From contig DBPK01000006.1 of NCBI GenBank assembly GCA_002304835.1, positions 708 to 22,142 on the forward strand: 21,435 bases of DNA, in the 5' to 3' direction. The DNA is from Firmicutes bacterium UBA1422 (lineage in GTDB: Bacteria > Bacillota > Clostridia > Peptostreptococcales > Anaerovoracaceae). Made by a program: the position numbers and the translations under genes. The notes beneath the pieces were generated by a model that did not search any database, was not told the origin of the DNA, and was given only the letters and a program-made list of their open reading frames with translations. Positions 1 to 9,700 of this stretch are shown one piece after another; the first letter of the stretch is position 1; each line of letters opens with the position of its first letter.

Positions 1-1743
1 GATCTTGAATGCCATTTCCGAAGAATCCACCTCATGGTACGATCCGTCATATAATTCTGCACCAATATCTACCACCTGATATCCGGCAACCGGACCGTTT
101 TCCATGGCTTCTCTGATACCGTTTTCCACGCTGGATATATATTCCTTGGGAACGACTCCTCCAACGATGGAATTCTTGAATTCGAAACCTTCTCCCGGCT
201 CTCTGGGATATACTTTGATCTTCACATGACCATACTGTCCGTGTCCGCCTGTCTGCTTGACATATTTGTTTTCCACATCGGCCATTTTCGTAAGAGTTTC
301 CTTGTATGACACCTGTGGCTTGCCCACATTTGCTTCTACTTTGAATTCTCTGAGCAATCTGTCCACTATTATCTCAAGATGGAGTTCCCCCATGCCCGCT
401 ATTATTGTCTGTCCCGTTTCTTCATTGGTATAAGTCCTGAACGTGGGATCCTCTTCTGCCAGCTTGCTCAATGCGACCCCCATTTTCTCCTGGCCTACTT
501 TTGTTTTGGGCTCGATGGCGATCTCTATTACCGGATCCGGAAAATCCATTGATTCCAGTATTATCGAATGCTTTTCATCACATAGAGTGTCACCTGTGGT
601 CGTAATCTTCAATCCGACTGCAGCAGCTATGTCGCCTGCATACACCTTTTCGATGTCTTCTCTCTTATTGGAATGCATCTGCAGTATCCTGCCGATCCTT
701 TCCTTTTTGCCTTTTGTGGAATTGTAAACATACGATCCCGAGTCCAGCGTTCCGGAGTACACTCTGAAAAACGCCAGTTTTCCAACGAAGGGATCCGCCA
801 TTATCTTAAATGCCAGTGCTGCAAAATGTCCTTCGTCACTGGCGGCTCTTTCTGCCTCCTGTCCTGTTTTCAGCACACCCTTTATGGGCGGTATATCCAG
901 GGGGGAGGGCATATAATCAACCACTGCATCAAGCATCATCTGTATGCCTTTGTTTTTATATGCAGAACCGCATGTTACAGGTATCATCCTTCCCTCTAAT
1001 GTCATTTTCCTTATTGCCGTCTTTATTTCTTCCTTGGAAGGCTCTTCACCCTCCAGGAACTTCATCATAAGATCGTCATTCGCCTCGGAAACAGCCTCTA
1101 TCATAGCGGCTCTCCATTCCAGGGCATTATCGCCAAGTTCTTCTGGGATGTCTGTTATTTCGAATTCTTTGCCCAGATCATCCTTGTATATCTCAGCTTT
1201 CATTTCAATAAGATCTATGATTCCTTCGAAACTGTCTTCAGCTCCTATGGGAAGTTGAACAGGAACAGCATTAGCTTTAAGTCTGTCTTTTACCATCCGG
1301 ACCACCCTGTAGAAGTCAGCTCCCATGATATCCATTTTGTTCACGAATATCATTTTTGGTACACCGTACTTCTCAGCCTGTCTCCAAACAGTTTCCGACT
1401 GGGGCTCTACCCCTCCTTTTGCACAGAGCACAGTAACAGCTCCGTCAAGGACACGCAGTGATCTTTCAACTTCCACTGTAAAATCCACATGTCCCGGGGT
1501 ATCTATTATGTTTATTCTGTTATCTTTCCACTGAGCTGTTGTGGCAGCAGAGGTAATCGTAATGCCGCGCTCCTGTTCCTGGTCCATCCAGTCCATTACC
1601 GCTGCGCCTTCATGGGTTTCTCCCAGCTTATGTGTTCTGCCGGTATAGAATAATATTCTTTCCGTCACTGTTGTCTTTCCGGCATCTATGTGAGCCATAA
1701 TACCGATGTTCCTTGTTTTTTCCAAGGGGAATCTTCTTGGCAT
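1..1743 (-). CDS. fusA: Translation elongation factor G (EF-G), 3' end outside the window
   Basis: EF-G is the GTPase that drives mRNA-tRNA translocation and, with RRF, ribosome recycling. The visible 581 residues show the G1 loop AHIDAGKT (residues 17-24), the G3 motif DTPGH (81-85) and the G4 motif NKMD (135-138), followed by domains II to IV. The frame is open to base 1. A typical EF-G is about 690 residues, so roughly the last 110 residues (end of domain IV and domain V) lie beyond the edge. The ATG at 1743 is set by AGGAGG eight bases upstream. It lies 37 bp after rpsG, the classical str-operon order rpsL-rpsG-fusA. The N-terminus and G motifs are those of housekeeping EF-G rather than a Tet(M)-type ribosomal protection protein. 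Identity is very secure; only the end is unknown. Confidence 0.97.
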   Translation of the reverse strand, partial: MPRRFPLEKTRNIGIMAHIDAGKTTVTERILFYTGRTHKLGETHEGAAVMDWMDQEQERGITITSAATTAQWKDNRINIIDTPGHVDFTVEVERSLRVLDGAVTVLCAKGGVEPQSETVWRQAEKYGVPKMIFVNKMDIMGADFYRVVRMVKDRLKANAVPVQLPIGAEDSFEGIIDLIEMKAEIYKDDLGKEFEITDIPEELGDNALEWRAAMIEAVSEANDDLMMKFLEGEEPSKEEIKTAIRKMTLEGRMIPVTCGSAYKNKGIQMMLDAVVDYMPSPLDIPPIKGVLKTGQEAERAASDEGHFAALAFKIMADPFVGKLAFFRVYSGTLDSGSYVYNSTKGKKERIGRILQMHSNKREDIEKVYAGDIAAAVGLKITTTGDTLCDEKHSIILESMDFPDPVIEIAIEPKTKVGQEKMGVALSKLAEEDPTFRTYTNEETGQTIIAGMGELHLEIIVDRLLREFKVEANVGKPQVSYKETLTKMADVENKYVKQTGGHGQYGHVKIKVYPREPGEGFEFKNSIVGGVVPKEYISSVENGIREAMENGPVAGYQVVDIGAELYDGSYHEVDSSEMAFKI

Positions 1744-1780
1744 CCGTTTTACCTCCTTTCATATGATTTGCTCTTCACCA

Positions 1781-2251
1781 TTACCATCTGTAATGTGCGA
1801 ATGCTCTGTTGGCTTCTGCCATCTTATGAGTATCTTCTTTTTTCTTGACTGATGCTCCGGTATTAGCGGCCGCATCCATAAGTTCTTTTGCCAGTTTTTC
1901 TGACATGGTTTTTTCACCTCTGGCCCTGGTGTATTTTGTAAGCCATCTGAGACCCAGTGTCTCGCGTCTTTCCGGTCTTACTTCCACCGGCACCTGATAG
2001 TTTGCACCGCCTACACGCCTTGCTTTAACTTCCACAACAGGCATGATATTGTTCATTGCTTCCTCAAAAACTTCAAGTGCGTCTTTGCCGGTGTCCGCCT
2101 TTATCTTATCAAAGGCGCCATAAACAATTGCCTGAGCGGTTCCCTTTTTACCGTCCAGCATGATGCTGTTGATCATTTTTGCAACAGCCACACTGCCGTA
2201 AACGGGATCCGGAAGCACTTCGCGCTTCGGCACGTTTCCTTTTCTTGGCAC
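1781..2251 (-). CDS. rpsG: 30S ribosomal protein S7
   Basis: S7 is the primary assembly protein of the 30S head and contacts the E-site tRNA and the 3' domain of 16S rRNA. The 156-residue product has the usual length and starts MPRKGNVPKREVLPDP. It carries the conserved block RRVGGANYQVPVEV and ends HKMAEANRAFAHYRW, as bacterial S7 does. The start codon is GTG at 2249-2251, eight bases after AAGGAGG. No in-frame ATG fits the conserved N-terminus, so I accept GTG. It lies between rpsL (115 bp upstream) and fusA (37 bp downstream). The upstream gap is structured and could be an S7 autoregulatory site, as in the E. coli str operon, but that is inference. Confidence 0.98.
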   Translation of the reverse strand: MPRKGNVPKREVLPDPVYGSVAVAKMINSIMLDGKKGTAQAIVYGAFDKIKADTGKDALEVFEEAMNNIMPVVEVKARRVGGANYQVPVEVRPERRETLGLRWLTKYTRARGEKTMSEKLAKELMDAAANTGASVKKKEDTHKMAEANRAFAHYRW

Positions 2252-2257
2252 TTCTCT

Positions 2258-2366
2258 TCCCTCCTTGCCATAATGCTTTCGGTACTCGAACCGGAGCCGT
2301 TATGATCTCTCTCCGGATCGCGATGCTCAATGATATATCTTATCAAGGGCATTTTTCCCCGATCAA
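2258..2366 (-). promoter_or_regulatory. Structured rpsL-rpsG intercistronic spacer, candidate S7 autoregulatory site
   Basis: The spacer between rpsL and rpsG is unusually long for this operon and contains several small stems in the minus-strand RNA. TGATA pairs with TATCA (2331-2345). CCGGAG pairs with CTCCGG (2291-2296 with 2311-2316, 14-nt loop). An alternative CGGT/ACCG hairpin (2280-2293) overlaps the second stem, so the two exclude each other. In E. coli, S7 binds the rpsL-rpsG spacer and represses translation. Whether this spacer does the same is inference from position and foldability. No protein-coding reading is convincing here. Confidence 0.3.
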
Positions 2367-2783
2367 TTACTTTTTCTTTGGTCTCTTTGCACCGTATTTT
2401 GAGCGTGACTGACCTCTGTCGGCCACTCCCGCCGTGTCAAGAGTCCCTCTAACGATATGGTATCTTACACCGGGAAGGTCTTTTACTCTCCCGCCTCTTA
2501 TAAGTACAACACTATGTTCCTGAAGGTTATGACCTATTCCGGGAATATATGCTGTAACTTCGATACCATTGGTCAGACGTACTCTGGCAACCTTTCTCAA
2601 AGCTGAATTAGGCTTTTTTGGTGTAACCGTCTTGACTGAGGTGCATACGCCTCTTTTCTGGGGTGAATTCAAGTCGGTGGAAACTCTTCTAAGAGTATTG
2701 AGTCCCTTATTCAAAGCCGGAGCCGTGGACTTTCTTTCACTGCTTTCTCTGCCTTGTCTTACCAGCTGATTAATGGTTGGCAT
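2367..2783 (-). CDS. rpsL: 30S ribosomal protein S12
   Basis: S12 sits at the decoding centre of the 30S subunit and helps control tRNA selection accuracy. The 138-residue product starts MPTINQLVRQGR. It contains the TPKKPNSALRK segment and the GRVKDLPGVRYH segment, with the lysines corresponding to E. coli K43 and K88 both present. These are the positions classically altered in streptomycin resistance, so the gene looks wild type there. The C-terminus (SRSKYGAKRPKKK) is the usual basic tail. The ATG at 2783 follows AGGAG by seven bases. It is the first gene of the str-type unit rpsL-rpsG-fusA, with its own promoter just after rpoC. Confidence 0.98.
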   Translation of the reverse strand: MPTINQLVRQGRESSERKSTAPALNKGLNTLRRVSTDLNSPQKRGVCTSVKTVTPKKPNSALRKVARVRLTNGIEVTAYIPGIGHNLQEHSVVLIRGGRVKDLPGVRYHIVRGTLDTAGVADRGQSRSKYGAKRPKKK

Positions 2784-2864
2784 ACATGATCTCCTTTCTC
2801 CCTCATAACGGGGTTTTATCTATTCCAAGTCTTTTCTGTGTTGAAAAGCTCAAAACCAACGGTT

Positions 2865-2894
2865 AGTTTAACACAGGATTTCCTGCTCTGTCAA
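2865..2894 (-). promoter_or_regulatory. Candidate sigma-A promoter for rpsL-rpsG-fusA
   Basis: On the minus strand a perfect TTGACA (2889-2894) is followed after 18 bp by TAAACT (2865-2870), a 4/6 match to TATAAT. The -35 box begins only four bases after the rpoC stop codon and the start site would lie about 75 bases upstream of the rpsL ATG. The spacer holds a small CAGG/CCTG palindrome. It fits a separate promoter for the str genes, with read-through from rpoC still possible because no terminator is visible in the gap. Confidence 0.55.
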
Positions 2895-2898
2895 CATA

Positions 2899-5800
2899 CT
2901 ATTCGTCTTCGAAATTATCAGATCTTAAGTCTTGTTCTATATCATCTTCTTCTGATTTTTCCCGAACTCTTTCTATACCTTCGTCAGAAACGAGAATCTC
3001 CTGGTCGCTTTCCGCAAGTCCCAGTTCATCTTCTTCGGCCTCGGCCTGTTCCTGTTCATGCAGCATTTGGGCATAGTTTTCCATGAACTCGGTATTTACA
3101 CCATAATCCACATCGATATTCTTGTATCTCTTCATTCCGGTACCTGCAGGAATAAGCTTACCTATTATGACATTTTCCTTGAGCCCCAACAATTTATCGT
3201 TCTTACCTTTGATGGCAGCATCTGTCAGTACCCTTGTAGTCTCCTGGAAAGATGCAGCAGACAGGAATGAATTAGTGGCCAGGGAGGCTTTTGTTATTCC
3301 TAGCAATATCCTCTTTGTTGAAGCTGTCCCGTCTTTTTCTACCGGTATCTCTTCGATTTCTTCCAGTACCTCTCCGGTATCGGGGTCCACTACATCTTCT
3401 GCCGGCATCCTCTTCTTTTTCATCTTGGAACGATCCAGTTTTTTGTTGGCATCATCTACTTCAGTCTTGGAGTAAAGGCCTCCGGGAAGAAGATGGGTAT
3501 CACCTGCCTCTTCGATCTTGTACTTGCTGAGCATCTGGCTTACTATTACCTCTATGTGCTTGTCGTTGATATCCACTCCCTGAAGCTTATAAACTCTCTG
3601 CACTTCCTTGAGCAGATACTGATAAACACCTTCGACACCCTTTAGTCTTAATATGTCATGGGGATTCAAGGGTCCTTTGGTTATCTGACCTCCGGCTTCC
3701 ACAAAATCTCCTTCTTCGACATTAAGTCTTGCTCCGTAAGGCACGATATATTTTTTCTCTTCTTCGCCCCTTACGATGACCTCTGTCTTGTTATCCTTAT
3801 CCTGGGTTATAGACACAACTGTTCCATCCCCCTCACATATTTCGGCCAACCCCTTCGGCTTTCTTGCTTCAAAAAGTTCCTCGACTCTGGGAAGACCATG
3901 GGTGATATCGGCTCCCGCAACGCCTCCGGTATGGAAAGTTCTCATGGTCAACTGTGTTCCCGGCTCGCCTATGGACTGAGCCGCAGTTATTCCAACTGAT
4001 TCTCCTATATTTACCCTCTCTCCTGTGGCAAGGTTTCTGCCGTAGCATTTGGCGCAGATACCGGTTTTGCTGTGGCATGTCATTACCGATCTTATTGCCA
4101 CGGATTCTATTCCGGCATCATCAATCAGTTCTGCCATCTCTTCGGTGATCTCTTCATTCTGATAACAGATCATCTCTCCCGTTTCCGGATGCTCTATGTC
4201 CGTCAGTGATGTTCTTCCTATTATTCTGAGCTTAAGGGGTTCGATTATTTCTTTTCCTTCAGTAAATGCTTTTACCTCGATCCCTTCATCGGTGCCGCAG
4301 TCGAATTCTCTGACTATAACATTATGCGAAACGTCCACCAGTCTTCTTGTAAGATAACCCGAGTCGGCTGTACGAAGGGCCGTGTCCGCAAGACCTTTTC
4401 TTGCTCCGTTGGTTGAAATAAAGTATTCCAGAACGGAAAGCCCCTCTCTGAAGTTCGCTTTGATGGGTATTTCTATGGTTTTCCCTGTGGCATTTGCCAT
4501 CAGGCCTCTCATCCCGCCTATCTGTCTTATCTGGTTTTTGCTTCCTCTGGCTCCCGAATTGGCCATTATGAAAAGGTTGTTCAGGCTGCCCAGGGAATCC
4601 ATCAAAGCATCTGCAACATCATCAGTCGCCTTGTTCCAGATATCTATTACTTTTTCGTATCTCTCTTTTTCGGAAACCAGTCCCCTTTCATATGCATCTT
4701 CATATTTGTCCACACGGGATGCTGATTCTTTTAATATTTCCTCTTTTTCTGCCGGTATTTCCATGTCGGAAATACTTATGGTAATGGCACCCAGCGTGGA
4801 ATAATGGAATCCCATATCCTTGATATGATCCAGCATAAGAGCCGTTCCTGTATTACCGTGGACCCGGTAGCATCTTTCGATTATTTCTCCCAGTCTTTTC
4901 TTGTCACACAGAAAATCCACTTCCAGTGAGTAGGGATCATTTGCTCTGTCTTCAACAAAACCCAGATCCTGAGGTATCTCCGTGTTCAATATAAATCTTC
5001 CCACGGTGGATTCCACCAGTTTTCCTCTCTTATCGTTTTCGTCCGCAAAACGCCTTACTTTTATCCTGGCATGAACGCCCACTTCTTTGTTTTCATAAGC
5101 CATGAGCATTTCATTGATATCCGTGAAGGCTTTTCCGTCGCCTTTGTCTGCTTCAGTGCTCCTGTCAGCTGTGCCCTCATGGGTAAGATAGTAACTGCCC
5201 AGTATCATATCCTGAGTCGGAGTCGTTATGGGAGATCCGTCTTTGGGGGCAAGTATATTGTTCACACTAAGCATCAGGAACCTGGCTTCCGCCTGAGCCT
5301 CCATGGAAAGAGGCACATGTACAGCCATCTGATCCCCGTCAAAGTCCGCATTGAATGCAGTACAAACCAAAGGATGGAGCTTTATTGCTTTTCCTTCCAC
5401 CAGTACCGGCTCAAAAGCCTGTATACCAAGTCTGTGAAGTGTCGGAGCACGGTTTAGCATAACAGGATGTTCCTGTATGATATCTTCCAAAACGTCCCAT
5501 ACCTGAGGCCTCACCTTTTCGACCATTCTCTTGGCACTTTTTATATTATGTGCTTCCCCTTCTTCCACCAGCTTTTTCATGATGAAAGGCTTGAAAAGTT
5601 CCAAAGCCATTTTCTTCGGCAGACCGCACTGCCAGAACCTCAACTCCGGACCTACTACTATAACAGAGCGTCCCGAATAATCAACACGCTTGCCCAGGAG
5701 ATTCTGTCTGAATCTTCCCTGCTTGCCTTTGAGCATATCGGAAAGGGATTTCAACGGTCTTGCTCCGGGTCCGGTAACAGGTCTTCCTCTCCTGCCGTTG

Positions 5801-6708
5801 TCTATAAGAGCATCCACTGCTTCCTGAAGCATCCTTTTTTCATTTCTTACTATTATGTCCGGTGCTCCAAGTACCTGCAGTCTGCTCAATCTGTTGTTTC
5901 TGTTTATTACTCTTCTGTAAAGATCGTTAAGATCCGATGTTGCAAATCTTCCTCCGTCCAGCTGCACCATGGGCCTTATATCAGGCGGTATAACAGGGAT
6001 CACTTCCATGATCATCCATTCGGGCTTGTTGCCGGATATCCTTAATGCTTCAATTACCTCCAGTCTTCTTACTATCCTGATCTTCTTCTGACCGGTGGCT
6101 TTTTTGAGTCCTTCCCTCATTTCTTTGGAAAGCTTGTCCAGATCGATATCCATAAGAAGCTCTTTGACCGCTTCTGCTCCGATCCCCGCTCTGAAACCAT
6201 CCTTGTAAGCCTGTTTTGTTTCATTATACTGCTGTTCGTTTATTATCTCTTTGTACTGAAATCCGCTTTCTCCGGGTTCCAACACGACATATGCTGCAAA
6301 ATACAGTATTTTTTCCAGATTTCTGGGTGTCATATCAAGAACAAGTCCCATTCTGCTGGGTATGCCTTTAAAATACCATATATGGGAAACAGGAGCTGCA
6401 AGCTGTATGTGTCCCATTCTTTCTCTTCTCACCTTGGCTTTTGTTACTTCAACACCGCATTTGTCACAGATTATTCCCTTGTATCTGATCTTCTTATATT
6501 TACCGCAGTGACATTCCCAGTCCTTTTGAGGACCAAAGATCTTTTCGCAGAAAAGTCCGTTGGGCTCAGGCTTGAGCGTTCTGTAGTTGATCGTTTCCGG
6601 TTCTGTGACTTCTCCTCTGGACCAGCTCAGGATCTTTTCTGTGGAGGCCAGGCCGATCTGCAGCGATTCGAAATTGTTCAATTCATAATTAATATTATTT
6701 TCAGCCAT
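2899..6708 (-). CDS. rpoC: DNA-directed RNA polymerase subunit beta'
   Basis: Beta-prime forms half of the RNA polymerase active-site cleft and binds the catalytic magnesium. In the 1269-residue product I see the N-terminal zinc ribbon (C66, C68, C81, C84), the catalytic NADFDGDQ loop (453-460, with D455, D457 and D459), and the second zinc-binding cluster with the CHSKTGICAKCYG segment. The trigger-loop/bridge region with the QSIGEPGTQLTMRTFHTGG stretch is also present. The C-terminus ends in a long acidic tail rich in E and D, making the protein longer than the roughly 1200 residues of Bacillus. The ATG at 6708 lies 10 bp after the rpoB stop, and its purine-rich GGGGG ribosome site overlaps the end of rpoB, suggesting translational coupling. 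Confidence 0.98.
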   Translation of the reverse strand: MAENNINYELNNFESLQIGLASTEKILSWSRGEVTEPETINYRTLKPEPNGLFCEKIFGPQKDWECHCGKYKKIRYKGIICDKCGVEVTKAKVRRERMGHIQLAAPVSHIWYFKGIPSRMGLVLDMTPRNLEKILYFAAYVVLEPGESGFQYKEIINEQQYNETKQAYKDGFRAGIGAEAVKELLMDIDLDKLSKEMREGLKKATGQKKIRIVRRLEVIEALRISGNKPEWMIMEVIPVIPPDIRPMVQLDGGRFATSDLNDLYRRVINRNNRLSRLQVLGAPDIIVRNEKRMLQEAVDALIDNGRRGRPVTGPGARPLKSLSDMLKGKQGRFRQNLLGKRVDYSGRSVIVVGPELRFWQCGLPKKMALELFKPFIMKKLVEEGEAHNIKSAKRMVEKVRPQVWDVLEDIIQEHPVMLNRAPTLHRLGIQAFEPVLVEGKAIKLHPLVCTAFNADFDGDQMAVHVPLSMEAQAEARFLMLSVNNILAPKDGSPITTPTQDMILGSYYLTHEGTADRSTEADKGDGKAFTDINEMLMAYENKEVGVHARIKVRRFADENDKRGKLVESTVGRFILNTEIPQDLGFVEDRANDPYSLEVDFLCDKKRLGEIIERCYRVHGNTGTALMLDHIKDMGFHYSTLGAITISISDMEIPAEKEEILKESASRVDKYEDAYERGLVSEKERYEKVIDIWNKATDDVADALMDSLGSLNNLFIMANSGARGSKNQIRQIGGMRGLMANATGKTIEIPIKANFREGLSVLEYFISTNGARKGLADTALRTADSGYLTRRLVDVSHNVIVREFDCGTDEGIEVKAFTEGKEIIEPLKLRIIGRTSLTDIEHPETGEMICYQNEEITEEMAELIDDAGIESVAIRSVMTCHSKTGICAKCYGRNLATGERVNIGESVGITAAQSIGEPGTQLTMRTFHTGGVAGADITHGLPRVEELFEARKPKGLAEICEGDGTVVSITQDKDNKTEVIVRGEEEKKYIVPYGARLNVEEGDFVEAGGQITKGPLNPHDILRLKGVEGVYQYLLKEVQRVYKLQGVDINDKHIEVIVSQMLSKYKIEEAGDTHLLPGGLYSKTEVDDANKKLDRSKMKKKRMPAEDVVDPDTGEVLEEIEEIPVEKDGTASTKRILLGITKASLATNSFLSAASFQETTRVLTDAAIKGKNDKLLGLKENVIIGKLIPAGTGMKRYKNIDVDYGVNTEFMENYAQMLHEQEQAEAEEDELGLAESDQEILVSDEGIERVREKSEEDDIEQDLRSDNFEDE

Positions 6709-6718
6709 TATTTACCCC

Positions 6719-9700
6719 CTATTCCTCTTCTGCTTCTGATATATTTTCTTTTGAGACTGTTTCTTCATCATCTGTCCCTTCTTTTATACTCATGCCGGCA
6801 CCGGGAAGTTCATCTTCATTCAACTGATCCGGTTCAGTGTCCATGATATCGTCCAGGCCTGTCAGATCCTCAAGTTCAGCACTTTCTTTTATTGCGATCT
6901 CCTTCTCATCCTCTGTAAGCACTTTCACGTCAAGTCCCAGTGACTGCATTTCTTTTATGAGCACTTTGAAAGATTCGGGAATGCCCGGTTCGGGTATGTT
7001 TTCACCCTTTACAATGGATTCGTATGTTTTCACACGCCCCACGATATCATCTGATTTGACAGTGAGTATTTCTTGAAGTGTGTATGCGGCTCCGTATGCT
7101 TCAAGGGCCCAAACTTCCATCTCTCCAAAACGTTGCCCGCCGAATTGGGCTTTTCCGCCCAAAGGCTGTTGAGTAACAAGAGAATAGGGCCCCGTACTTC
7201 TTGCATGTATTTTATCGTCAACAAGATGATGGAGCTTCATCATATACATATATCCCACTGTTACAGGGTTATCGAATTTCTCTCCTGTTCTTCCGTCACG
7301 AAGGGCAAGCTTTCCGCTTTCGTCATAACTGCATTCCTTAAGCATATCGATTATATCTATTTCACTTGCTCCGTCGAATACAGGTGTTGATATATGCCAT
7401 CCTTTATATTTTGCTGCCAGCCCCATATGCACCTCAAGAACCTGTCCCACATTCATTCGGGAAGGTACGCCTAGAGGATTAAGCATAACCTCAAGGGGAC
7501 GGCCGTCCTCCAGGAAAGGCATGTCTTCTTCCGGAAGTATCCTTGATATAACACCTTTGTTGCCGTGACGTCCGGCCATCTTATCTCCGACACTTATCTT
7601 TCTCTTTGTGGCCACATAAACTCTTACTACTTTGTTTACGCCCGGCGGCAGTTCACCTTCATTGTCTCTGGAAAAAACTTTCACATCAACAACTATGCCC
7701 GTCTCTCCGTGGGGCATTTTAAGGGAAGTATCTCTGACTTCCTTTGCTTTTTCTCCGAATATGGCCCGCAGCAGTCTTTCCTCTGCGGAAAGATCGGCTT
7801 CTCCTTTCGGAGTCACCTTGCCTACCAGTATGTCGGAAGATGTTACTTCAGCGCCTATTCTTATTATCCCTTCCTCGTCAAGGTCTTTTAGGGCGTCTTC
7901 ACCCACATTCGGGATATCTCTTGTTATTTCCTCCGGCCCCAGTTTTGTGTCTCTGGCCTCAGCCTCATATTCTTCGATGTGTATGGATGTCAGAGTATCA
8001 TCCATTATCAGTCTCTCATTGAGGATTATAGCATCTTCGTAGTTGTATCCTTCCCATGTCATGAAACCTATAAGAAGGTTTTTGCCCAGAGCCACTTCTC
8101 CGTTGTCCGTTGAAGGTCCGTCAGCTATGACTTCTCCCTCTTCCACATGCTCACCGCTGAAAACTATAGGCCTTTGATTTATACATGTTCCCTGATTGGA
8201 ACGATTGAATTTCAGGAGTTTATAAATATCTGTCCCTTCTTTGTCGTCCCTCTTTATCCTTATCTCTGTGGCATCGACATAATCCACAATGCCTGCAGCA
8301 GAAGCAAGTTTTACGACACCTGAATCCCTGGCAGCTTTGTGCTCTATGCCCGTTCCGACTATGGGAGTCTCAGTTACCATAAGGGGCACAGCCTGACGCT
8401 GCATGTTTGATCCCATAAGCGCTCTGTTGGCATCATCGTTTTCAAGAAAAGGTATCATGGCAGTAGCCACGGAAACCACCTGCTTGGGTGATACGTCCAT
8501 ATAATCTATTGCTTCTCTTGGTATCAGATCTATTTCTCCGCCGGCACCTCTTGATGCCACTCTCATGTTGACAAAATGTCCTTTTGTATCCAGCGGCTCA
8601 TTGGCCTGAGCTATTATCATCCGCTCCTCTTCATCGGCAGAAAGATATTTTATTTCTTCTGTGACCACACCGTTCTTCACTACTCTGTAGGGGGTTTCAA
8701 TGAATCCGTATTCATTTACTATTCCGTAAGTTGTAAGAGATCCTATAAGCCCTATATTTGGGCCTTCCGGCGTTTCTATGGGACACATCCTTCCGTAATG
8801 GGAATGATGCACATCTCTTACTTCAAATCCGGCTCTTTCCCTGGAAAGTCCTCCGGGTCCCAAGGCGGAAAGTCTTCTCTTATGCGTCAGTTCCGCCAGC
8901 GGGTTTGTCTGATCCATAAACTGTGAAAGCTGTGAACTTCCGAAAAATTCTTTTATGGCAGCAGTAACAGGCCTTATATTCATAAGGGCCTGGGGCGTTG
9001 TGACTTCGATATCCTGTATCGTCATCCTTTCCTTTACTACTCTTTCCATTCTGGCAAGACCTATCCTGAACTGGTTCTGCAGAAGCTCTCCCACAGTTCT
9101 AAGTCTTCTGTTGCCCAGATGGTCTATATCATCTTTGTTTCCCACTCCGAATCTCAGATTAAGAAGGTAGCTTACCGATGCGATTATATCGTCAAGGATG
9201 ATTCTCTTTGGTGAAAGCTCATTCTTTCTCTGTATTATAGCTTCCTTTATATCGTTTTCTTCCTGACACACTTTAAGGATGTCCATTAGAACCGGATAGT
9301 AAACTTTTTCGGGTATTTTTATGTCGGATATATCAAATTTTATGTATTCTTTGATTTCTACGAAATTGTTTCCGATTATCTTCGTGGTTACATCTTTATT
9401 ATCCATTCCATAGGCTATTACTTCCTGGACACCGGCATTTTCTATCCTGGCAGCCATTTCTGTACTTATGACTTTGTCTTTTTCTGCCAGTATCTCTCCG
9501 GTATTGGGATCCACCACGTCTTCTGCTACGGTCACCTTCTCTATCCTGTTGGAAAGGCCCAGTTTTTTGTTATACTTATGTCTGCCCACCTTTGCGATAT
9601 CATATCTCTTAGGATCGAAAAACAGTGATTCGATTATGTCATATGCACTGTCGAAGGTGGGAGGTTCTCCCGGTCTCAACTTCTTATATATCTCTTTTAA

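Noticed and set aside
2270..2300. tRNA T-arm-like sequence (GGTTCGAGTACC) on the minus strand
   Set aside because: No acceptor stem, anticodon arm or D arm can be built around it, so it is not a tRNA gene.
2148..2330. Minus-strand 60-codon frame between rpsL and rpsG
   Set aside because: Most of it overlaps rpsG in a different frame. There is no ribosome binding site, and the spacer reads better as structured RNA.
8840..8990. Possible rifampicin-resistance change in rpoB
   Set aside because: The key residues of the rifampicin cluster match the sensitive form, so no claim is justified.
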